A stretch of 64,000 nucleotides of DNA from Stentor roeselii (taxonomy: Eukaryota; Ciliophora; Heterotrichea; Heterotrichida; Stentoridae). Where the stretch lies: NCBI GenBank assembly GCA_006503475.1, contig RSEH01000126.1, positions 1-64,000 on the forward strand. Reading direction: 5' to 3'. Positions within the stretch are counted from its first letter, which is position 1. Every line of letters begins with the position of its first letter. A model generated the notes under the pieces. It ran no database searches and was not told the origin of the DNA. It worked only from the letters and a program-made list of their open reading frames with translations. Below are positions 57,293 to 64,000 of this stretch, piece after piece. Both the position numbers and the translations under genes were made by a program.

Positions 57293-58819
57293 ATGAGTAG
57301 ATATGGAGAGAGTTACCGGAAAGAACAAAGAATTTATAGGTCTGTTTCTAGAATCTCTATCTCCAGGGTTAGGCATATGTCGAATGAATTATTAGAGAAG
57401 ACATACCAGACTGCTTCGACTGAGAGGAAATCAACCCTGAGCTCTACATTAAGACCAAGAAAAACATTAATAAAACCCGAAATCACCCCGCTCTTCGCAT
57501 CAAAAGTAATAAAAAAATACATCATTCCAATTCTAAAAGAAAAAATAAAGAACGACAACGATAAAACTCGACCACTTGTAAAATTAAAGCTAATCAAAAC
57601 ATCTAAAGTAAAAACAATAGCTGATATGCTTAAAGCAAGTCTAAAACAATGCACTTTAAAATTAAAAGACTTAAAAGCCAAACTTGAATCAACCTTGGAA
57701 GAAACCTCAAAATTGAACAAAGTCCTTCAAGACCAAAAAGAAAAAATAAACGATTTTCAAATAACTTCATCTCTGACCCCATTATTCTCAGAATATTTCC
57801 CCACCCTTCAAAAATCTCCTGAAAAAGTCATAAACAAACTCGCATTGAAAGCTTTAGAATACAAAATCGGATCAAATTCCCAATTTTCTCTGAAAAAGTC
57901 TCTTAAATCAAAAATCGAGGAAGAATTTTCAAATAATTTCCAATTAAAAATCCTTAATTACAAGCAAAAATACCTGAATATCGAAGAATCCGTCAGAAAT
58001 TCAATAACGATGAACAATTTGCTATCAAACTACAACAGTTTTTCATTCATGTTCAACTTTTTAAAGTATTTATCAATCACATGTCAAAAAATGAAGTATT
58101 TATTAAAATCCAAAGAAGAACTTTTTTCATCTTTCGAGTGCCGCCTGGTTAAAAGCATGTCAAACATTCAAGAATTTTCAAAGCAAATGTTTTTCAAGGC
58201 AAATCTTTACCTATCAGGCCGTAAAAAAGCGAAAGCATTGAGAAACAACCTGATGAGCCGAATCACTTCCACAGTAAACGACCTTCTTCTAATGGAACAA
58301 GACTCTCAAAAAATCGAGGAAAATTTAATGAAAAAAGCGAAAAATTTCGAAGACTTAAAAGTCGAATTTGAAGTATTCCGAGAAAAATTCAATGAAAAGT
58401 TCGGACTTGACAAGACTCAATTTATTTGTAAGTTTTGCTTTGAAACTTTTAAAGAAAGTGAAAATTTAAACTGGTCTTGTCATCGTCATCCTGGTGAATG
58501 GAGTGGTCAGATTTACTGGTGTTGTGGAAAATCTAAGAAGGAAGCTCCTGGATGTGTCAAGTCAAAACACGTTCCAGATAATGAAGAAGAGATTATAGAA
58601 AAAAGTGAAATCGAAGAAATTTGTCTTTCTTGTAAAAAAACTGGTCATTCTTTTAAAACTTGCCCGAAGGACCCGAACCATTCAATCAGAAAAGGCAGGT
58701 CGAAGTCCCAGACTGTTCTTCAAGTAAGACCACGAAAGTCTTTAAAACGAAGACCATTCGACGAGATTGAAAAGTTGAAAGTAAATCTAACTTCAAATAT
58801 TAACTCTTCTAAAACTTAA
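57293..58819 (+). CDS. Coiled-coil protein with C-terminal zinc-binding region and zinc knuckle
   Basis: A 508-residue protein. Residues 1-60 are basic and Ser/Arg-rich. Residues about 75-370 are helical with coiled-coil segments. From about 380 there is a Cys/His cluster 'ICKFCFETF...NWSCHRHPGEW', then 'YWCCGKSKKEAPGC..SKH', a treble-clef-like zinc pattern common in ciliate proteins, and then a CCHC zinc knuckle 'CLSCKKTGHSFKTCPKDPN'. The tail is strongly basic. Zinc knuckles usually bind single-stranded nucleic acid or RNA, so an RNA-related or cytoskeletal linker role is possible. Its TAA abuts the opposite-strand stop of the next gene with no base between. Confidence 0.8.
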   Translation: MSRYGESYRKEQRIYRSVSRISISRVRHMSNELLEKTYQTASTERKSTLSSTLRPRKTLIKPEITPLFASKVIKKYIIPILKEKIKNDNDKTRPLVKLKLIKTSKVKTIADMLKASLKQCTLKLKDLKAKLESTLEETSKLNKVLQDQKEKINDFQITSSLTPLFSEYFPTLQKSPEKVINKLALKALEYKIGSNSQFSLKKSLKSKIEEEFSNNFQLKILNYKQKYLNIEESVRNSITMNNLLSNYNSFSFMFNFLKYLSITCQKMKYLLKSKEELFSSFECRLVKSMSNIQEFSKQMFFKANLYLSGRKKAKALRNNLMSRITSTVNDLLLMEQDSQKIEENLMKKAKNFEDLKVEFEVFREKFNEKFGLDKTQFICKFCFETFKESENLNWSCHRHPGEWSGQIYWCCGKSKKEAPGCVKSKHVPDNEEEIIEKSEIEEICLSCKKTGHSFKTCPKDPNHSIRKGRSKSQTVLQVRPRKSLKRRPFDEIEKLKVNLTSNINSSKT

Positions 58820-61800
58820 TTAGTCTCCATAGCACACGTTGAGCTGTTGTATCTCATCAGCAGTCAGTTTTCTCTTGCAGTTATGACAACAACCGCTTTG
58901 ATATGAAAGAAACAAACACATGTTGCAAGCCAAGCATCCACATTCAAGAGGAACTGGAGGGTGTAGACCTTCGTCTCCTAAACATTCTAAACATTCCTTT
59001 TGCACATCATCTAAACCAGTTGGTAAGACTCGAGAGTTTATTTCTGGCAAAATCTCGTATTCTGGGTCTGAGCCTTGAGGTGAGAATTTGGGAGCAGAGA
59101 TTATTGACTCTGGTGCTCGGTATTGACTTGGATTACCTGGTTTATTTTGAACCATTCCTGGTATCTGAGAACTATTTAAAAATGAAGGCTTTACTTGCTT
59201 GTTATCCATAGAAGGTTTCACTGGGATGTTCACCTCGGATCCAAAAATATTCGGAGGGTCTTTTCGTTTGGATTTTTCATCACTTGAACTCAATGAGCTC
59301 TCTGAAGAACTATCTTCAGATGAATCTGAATTTTTTTTCTGAAATTTTAACTGAGAAGGATTCACTTGAGCAGGTTTCGAAACCTGGACACCTGTTTTTT
59401 CAGTGAATTTGAAGTCTGCCTGATTTAACATTGGATGAAAGCTGCTAGGAATTGGAGGAAGCGCACTTGGAAAATCAGAGTTCAGTTTTGATGCACCTGG
59501 AAAAAGACTTGGGACTGGGGGCTGTTGAATTACAGAAGGATTCACTGATTTAGGCATTTTTGGAGGAAATCCTGGAATATTTGAATCAGGTTTTGAAGGA
59601 TTTGATGAGTAATTTGATATGTTTGATAATCGAGATTCATTTGAAGGTTTTTCATCGGATTTATCAGATGTTTTTTTGATAGGATTAAATTCAGGAGGGT
59701 TGAATGGAGAAGGCTTTGATAGTTTAGGGTCTTCTATTTTTGGGTTATCATTTGATTCAACTTTTATTTGTTTGTAGCCTTCGGTTATTTTAGATTGATT
59801 CGAAAAATCACCTAAGAAATTTGGTGGTCCTGAAGTTCCGATTGGGAAATTTGGTATTGCTGAACTAGGTGGAATCGGCATTTTTTCGATACCTGGCAGA
59901 ATCGGAGGCAATCCTGAATTCGGTGGTATAGGTAAACCTTGTAAACCTGCTGGAAATGGAGGTAATCCTTGTAAAGCTGGTGGAATAGGCATACCTTGCA
60001 ACTGTGAAATTGGAGGAATTCCCGGATTTAATTGTGCAGAAGGAAACGGCGGAAGTCCAGGAACAACAGGAGGTGTTGACTGAAATCCTGGAACATTTGG
60101 AAATTGAGAAATTCCTAAAGGCTTCTGAGGTATCTTCTGCTCTAATTCTTTCAAGTCTATCTTGCTTTGACCTGAGGATTGAATCACAGGAATATTTTTT
60201 AATGGATCTATTTTTGGCTCTTCTGGTTTTATGATGACTTTTTTATTATCAGCAAGATTTTTTGATTCACTCTCGAATTTCTTTGATTCTTCTGAAGTTT
60301 TAACTGGTTCTTTAACTTTAGACTCGTCACTTGATTCAGATAATGATGAATTTGAAGAGCTACTTGAAGAACTACTCTTTTTCTTTTTTTCTTTGATATT
60401 TGGGTTATATTTTGGAGATGGGACTTTTGAAGGAAAAGGGAAATTTGGTGAGGTGATCTGACTTTTTTGTAATGGCTGCCCTGGAATGCTTGGGAGTTTC
60501 GGAAGATTTGGTAATTGAGGAATCATTGGAGCGTTGGAATAGTCTGGAGGTTTGGAGGGATTTAGATTGAAGGGACTTGCTGATATGCTTAGTGCAGGTG
60601 GTTTATTTTGAGCATCATCTTCACGCTGAAAATTTTTATTCAAAAGTGGATTGACAGAATCATTAATTTTTTGATTGATTTCTACATTAGGATTGAAGCC
60701 CTTCAGAGGAGGTGCTGAAATTTTTGGGTCAAAATTGTTTAAAAAGGTAGGAGGCTGTGGAATCAAAGGAGGCCCTGGCTTCATGAGAGGATCTGGTTTG
60801 TTTGATGAAGGAAGTGGAAATTGACCTATTGGATTGAATTTTTGGTCTGACTTTTCAAACTTTACATCGAAAGGGCTCACTGGAGGACCAAGAGGGGGGA
60901 TTGGAGATGGAAAGCTTTTTCGATTAAGGGCAGTTGGGTCTGGTATACTTTGATAGTCTTGTTTAACTTTTGGCCTTATACTTTGCAAATCCGGATTATC
61001 TCTCATCAAAGGAATTGAGCACTCTTCATTATTCGATTCATCATCATCCATTTCACTGCTCTCAACTTTATTTAATCCCCCATCATCGATTTCATTTATT
61101 TTCCCCTTCTTTAAATCTCCTTCATTTAAAATCAGCGAGCTTGTCAAATTATTCACCAAAGGGATTTGTAGACTAGGATTCTTAATAGGTCCAACCGGTA
61201 GTTCTCCATCATCATCAAGAGCATTAAAACCACTCGGATTAACTTTCTTTTCTTGAATATCCTTCGAAGCACCAGGGATCAACGGGGGAGGTTCATTGAC
61301 ATTTTGTTTTTTTTTTATCAATTGAGGAGGCTGCACATAATTCACCGGATTTCCAATCAAAGAAGAGTTTAAACCAGGCGAAGTCTCTGAAAGTTTCTTC
61401 TGAGGCTTATTCTTCGAGTTTCCTCTGTCAAAAGATGAAAGCATGTCGAAAGGATCGACTGATTCTTTTGAAGGACTCATATTTTTCATATCTTTTAAAG
61501 TACTAGGATTCGCTGTTTGTGAAAAAGGAGAAGGGTTATCTGGCCCTTGTTTAACATTTGAAAATATTGGTGGAGGAGGTGATTTCACTGGATTTTTTTC
61601 ATTTTCCAATAGGTTCGGCTTCAAAAGGCTTGAATGTACCTGCTGGAAAGGCTTTGGAATTTGATTTAAAGTGTCAGGCGGTTTGATTTGGGTTTCTTTT
61701 GTAGGAATTAAAGCTGAAGGTCCTTCATTTATTGAACCTGGTGGAAATAAAGCTGGAGGCGGTTGAGTACTTTTAATCAAATTCGGAGGGTCTTTTAAAG

Positions 61801-64000
61801 GAACTGAATTTAAACCTGGAAATCCTTCATTAACTGGGCCTGGTGGAGGCATTATCAGTGGAGGTGGTTGAGTACTTTTAATCAAATTCGGAGGGTCTTT
61901 TAAAGGAACTGAATTTAAACCTGAAAATCCTTCATTAACTGGGCCTGGTGGAGGCATTATCAGTGGAGGTGGTTGATTAGATTGATTAAATATCGGAGGT
62001 TGTTTCAATGTACTTGTATTTAAGTTCTGTCCTTTGGTATTAAAATGAGGGTCTTTAAAAGCATTATTACTCGAATCGAATTTACCTTTGTCTGGAGTTG
62101 AACTTAAGTATTGCTCAGTGGGAAGACTTGGGAATGACAAGCCAGGCTTCAACACTGACCCTGGAGGCTGATTTGGAAATGGCGCTGGAGTAAAATTCGA
62201 CTTTTTTGCACTTGGAAGTATTTCGCTTGTCAGCATTGGGGCTGGGTTATAAGGCTGTAGTAATGGCGGCTCGTTTAAACCAACCGAAATTAATTTTGGT
62301 GGAAATGCTGCAGGTTTATCTTTATTTATATTTCTTCGATCTGGCTCCTTTGCATCTTGATCTCTTACAGTTGGAGATGGTGGGCAAGGAAGGCTTGGAT
62401 TGTTGAAAGTTGATGAAGATGGTAGTTTTTTTGAAGAAATTTCATCTTGAGGCTGTTTAAAAGGAGAAGAGTTTGGGTTGAACTTTTCAGCTTTTGAGAT
62501 GTCGAGTTTCAAGAATAAATTCACGTTTGCTCCTGAAGGAACTGAAGGAACTAAAGGAATTGCAGGAGAATTACTTGAAGGAACTAAAGGAATTGCAGGA
62601 GAATTACCTGAAGGAACTAAAGGAATTGCAGGAGAATTATTTGAAGGAACTGAAGGAATTGCTGGGATATTGCCTGAAGGAACTGAAGGAATCACAGGAG
62701 AATTGCCTGAAGGAATTGCACGAACATTACCTGAAGGAATTACAGGAATCACAGGAATATTTCCTGAAGAAACCGCAGGAGAATTGCCTGAAGGAATTGA
62801 AGGAATCACAGGAGCATTTCCTGAAGGAATAACAGGAGAATTACTTGAAGGAATCACAGGAATATTTCCTGAAGGAATAGAAGGAATAGGAATAATACCT
62901 GAAGGGATTATAGGAGCATTACCTGGAGTAACCTGAGGACTACTACCTGAAGGAATCCCAGGAAAATTAGGTGATCGATTTGGAGGAGCAGTTCCTGGAA
63001 TTCCAGAAACATTAGAAATTTCCAGTTGTTTCTCTTTTAATTTTTCCTTATTTTGATTGAAATCCTCTATTAAAGGCCCCTTTGGAGGTCCAAAAGGTAA
63101 ATTTTGATTGAAATTCTCTATTAAAGGCCCCTTTGGAGGTCCAAAAGGTATATTTTGATTGAAACTCTCTATTAAAGGCCCCTTTGGAGGTCCAAAAGGT
63201 ATATTTTGATGATTAAAAACTTTAACAGGTGGCTTTCCAGGTTCATCCTGAGTTTTTTTAACCAAAACTGTTTCATTTATTTTAATATCTTTTTTTAGTT
63301 CTTGAATTAAAACAGGAGGACTTTTCATTTCTTTTTTGTTTATATTAGGACTGAGGGGGTCTGATTTAAGGTTAGATGATTGTCTTTCATGACTTGAGCC
63401 TCTTTTGCGAGTATCAAAAACTTCTTTATCATTAAATTCCTGAAAAGTGAAATTTTCTGACTCTTTTACGAAATTGCTAACAACAACCTTCATTTCTTCT
63501 GGATTCGCTCTGATAGGTCCAGGCCTGTCTTCTGTTTTTTCCTTCAAAATGCTGAAACGATTGATCTGACTTTTATACTGATTAAAGCCAGTGCCAGGTA
63601 ATGGGTAAGCTGGGGCATCTTTATTGAAATTCTCGATTTTCGGCATGAAGGGAGGTTTAACAGCAGGCGGAAGATTGAAAAATTCCTGTAGTTCAGATGA
63701 AGATTGCTTTAAAGGATTCTCTGGGAACCTGGGGCTTGCCTCGTCTGGAGTGAAGGCTTTGTAGTCAGGACTACTTAAAATATCATCAGCAACAGGCTTG
63801 GAAACTGTTTGGTTTGTAGAAATACGAGGAACAGGTACCAAGATTGAGTTTCTCTGACTATTTGTATTAGAAGGCACTTTTTTTTTAAGTTTATCATTCA
63901 TTATCTGGTTCAATTCTTTCTTTTTCCCAAGAAGCTGATTTTCACAGATTTTTTTTAATCTTTCAAAGTTTTCTGAAGTCGTCGCTAGTTTTATAAGCTC
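58820..64000 (-). CDS. Huge proline-rich repeat protein with C-terminal RING-like finger (5' end beyond the window)
   Basis: The frame is open from 58820 to the right edge (64000), so at least 1726 residues with the start outside. A TTG and an ATG near 63900 are internal. The body is disordered Pro/Ser/Asn/Lys-rich sequence with three tandem repeat types: 17-residue 'NQNIPFGPPKGPLIE' units, about 11-residue 'SGNSPVIPS' units and 35-residue 'PPLIMPPPGPVNEGF' units. Two poly-Ser tracts occur near 'KKSSSSSSSSNSSLSES' and 'DSSEDSSSESSLSSSDE'. The last 60 residues are a cysteine-rich finger 'CLECLGDEGLHPPVPLECGC' then 'CNMC' and 'CCHNCKRKL', a RING-like C-terminal pattern as in some ubiquitin ligases. 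Function unknown; low-complexity composition suggests condensate or scaffold behaviour. It converges with the zinc-knuckle gene. Confidence 0.8.
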   Translation of the reverse strand, partial: ELIKLATTSENFERLKKICENQLLGKKKELNQIMNDKLKKKVPSNTNSQRNSILVPVPRISTNQTVSKPVADDILSSPDYKAFTPDEASPRFPENPLKQSSSELQEFFNLPPAVKPPFMPKIENFNKDAPAYPLPGTGFNQYKSQINRFSILKEKTEDRPGPIRANPEEMKVVVSNFVKESENFTFQEFNDKEVFDTRKRGSSHERQSSNLKSDPLSPNINKKEMKSPPVLIQELKKDIKINETVLVKKTQDEPGKPPVKVFNHQNIPFGPPKGPLIESFNQNIPFGPPKGPLIENFNQNLPFGPPKGPLIEDFNQNKEKLKEKQLEISNVSGIPGTAPPNRSPNFPGIPSGSSPQVTPGNAPIIPSGIIPIPSIPSGNIPVIPSSNSPVIPSGNAPVIPSIPSGNSPAVSSGNIPVIPVIPSGNVRAIPSGNSPVIPSVPSGNIPAIPSVPSNNSPAIPLVPSGNSPAIPLVPSSNSPAIPLVPSVPSGANVNLFLKLDISKAEKFNPNSSPFKQPQDEISSKKLPSSSTFNNPSLPCPPSPTVRDQDAKEPDRRNINKDKPAAFPPKLISVGLNEPPLLQPYNPAPMLTSEILPSAKKSNFTPAPFPNQPPGSVLKPGLSFPSLPTEQYLSSTPDKGKFDSSNNAFKDPHFNTKGQNLNTSTLKQPPIFNQSNQPPPLIMPPPGPVNEGFSGLNSVPLKDPPNLIKSTQPPPLIMPPPGPVNEGFPGLNSVPLKDPPNLIKSTQPPPALFPPGSINEGPSALIPTKETQIKPPDTLNQIPKPFQQVHSSLLKPNLLENEKNPVKSPPPPIFSNVKQGPDNPSPFSQTANPSTLKDMKNMSPSKESVDPFDMLSSFDRGNSKNKPQKKLSETSPGLNSSLIGNPVNYVQPPQLIKKKQNVNEPPPLIPGASKDIQEKKVNPSGFNALDDDGELPVGPIKNPSLQIPLVNNLTSSLILNEGDLKKGKINEIDDGGLNKVESSEMDDDESNNEECSIPLMRDNPDLQSIRPKVKQDYQSIPDPTALNRKSFPSPIPPLGPPVSPFDVKFEKSDQKFNPIGQFPLPSSNKPDPLMKPGPPLIPQPPTFLNNFDPKISAPPLKGFNPNVEINQKINDSVNPLLNKNFQREDDAQNKPPALSISASPFNLNPSKPPDYSNAPMIPQLPNLPKLPSIPGQPLQKSQITSPNFPFPSKVPSPKYNPNIKEKKKKSSSSSSSSNSSLSESSDESKVKEPVKTSEESKKFESESKNLADNKKVIIKPEEPKIDPLKNIPVIQSSGQSKIDLKELEQKIPQKPLGISQFPNVPGFQSTPPVVPGLPPFPSAQLNPGIPPISQLQGMPIPPALQGLPPFPAGLQGLPIPPNSGLPPILPGIEKMPIPPSSAIPNFPIGTSGPPNFLGDFSNQSKITEGYKQIKVESNDNPKIEDPKLSKPSPFNPPEFNPIKKTSDKSDEKPSNESRLSNISNYSSNPSKPDSNIPGFPPKMPKSVNPSVIQQPPVPSLFPGASKLNSDFPSALPPIPSSFHPMLNQADFKFTEKTGVQVSKPAQVNPSQLKFQKKNSDSSEDSSSESSLSSSDEKSKRKDPPNIFGSEVNIPVKPSMDNKQVKPSFLNSSQIPGMVQNKPGNPSQYRAPESIISAPKFSPQGSDPEYEILPEINSRVLPTGLDDVQKECLECLGDEGLHPPVPLECGCLACNMCLFLSYQSGCCHNCKRKLTADEIQQLNVCYGD
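61771..61985. repeat. 105-bp in-frame tandem repeat
   Basis: TTTTAATCAAATTCGGAGGG occurs at 61771 and 61876, opening two nearly identical 105-bp (35-residue) units, with a partial third unit to about 61985. Lies inside the proline-rich gene. Confidence 0.9.
62530..62940. repeat. 33-bp-type degenerate minisatellite
   Basis: A long array of GGAAT/GGAACT-GAAGGA words with a core period of 33 bp (11 residues), degenerate toward the right, encoding Ser-Gly-Asn/Ile-Pro units of the proline-rich protein. Confidence 0.88.
63069..63220. repeat. 51-bp in-frame tandem repeat
   Basis: TTAAAGGCCCCTTTGGAGG begins units at 63070, 63121 and 63172, an exact 51-bp (17-residue) period, within the proline-rich gene. 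Confidence 0.95.

Noticed and set aside
1-64000. Blepharisma-type genetic code (TGA = Trp)
   Set aside because: A TGA ends the 547-aa gene and no long frame contains in-frame TGA; TGG is used for conserved tryptophans.

Overview
The window looks like somatic (macronuclear) DNA of a ciliate, most probably a heterotrich close to Stentor. It is A+T-rich, and long open frames use the standard code: TAA, TAG and TGA all act as stops and none is read through in the long genes. Six genes are interrupted by introns of exactly 15 nt, each GTAA...AG with an A at intron position 10. Several products are ciliary or microtubule proteins (CCDC40-like, SAXO-like, TTLL-like). Blepharisma also has 15-nt introns but reads TGA as tryptophan, which does not fit here. 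The species assignment is inference.

Layout. (1) 1-11.6 kb is gene-poor and A+T-rich. It holds a large ligand-binding-type membrane receptor (3461-6829), a decayed 6-TM cation-channel gene on the minus strand (about 7005-7772), an intact AAA-ATPase-like/PD-(D/E)XK-type gene (8890-10902) and a decayed fragment of a second copy of that gene (about 1085-1245). (2) 11.6-21 kb has moderately spaced genes: a helical protein, a TPR-like/pseudokinase protein, an RG-rich protein, a J-domain protein, a BI-1/LFG-type membrane protein and a four-CX9C complex I subunit (NDUFA8-like). (3) 21.3-64 kb is extremely compact. It holds a TTLL ligase, coiled-coil proteins, a four-EF-hand protein followed 12 nt later by two tandem plasma-membrane-type Ca2+ ATPases, an RCC1 protein, ARV1, CCDC40, RING, LITAF, FYVE, SAXO, EGF-like, DHHC and P2X genes, an MDH1B-N-terminus-like protein, an ISD11-like LYR protein, a TPR protein, a zinc-knuckle protein, and a huge proline-rich RING-like protein that runs off the right edge.

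Themes. Divergent start codons lie as little as 4 nt (DHHC/P2X) and 13 nt (ARV1/CCDC40) apart. Tandem genes are separated by 5-15 nt, and convergent stop codons abut or overlap. The two Ca2+ pumps share an almost identical 838-nt 3' block although their 5' halves have diverged, which indicates recent gene conversion. All six introns recognised are phase 2, so the 5' splice site itself makes an in-frame TAA if splicing fails. Splicing these introns restores domains that are otherwise cut: an EF-hand loop, a LITAF zinc domain, the SAXO Cys-rich head, and the DHHC and coiled-coil N-termini. Calcium signalling (EF-hand, Ca2+ pumps, P2X, channel relic) and cilia are recurrent roles, but the co-location need not be functional.
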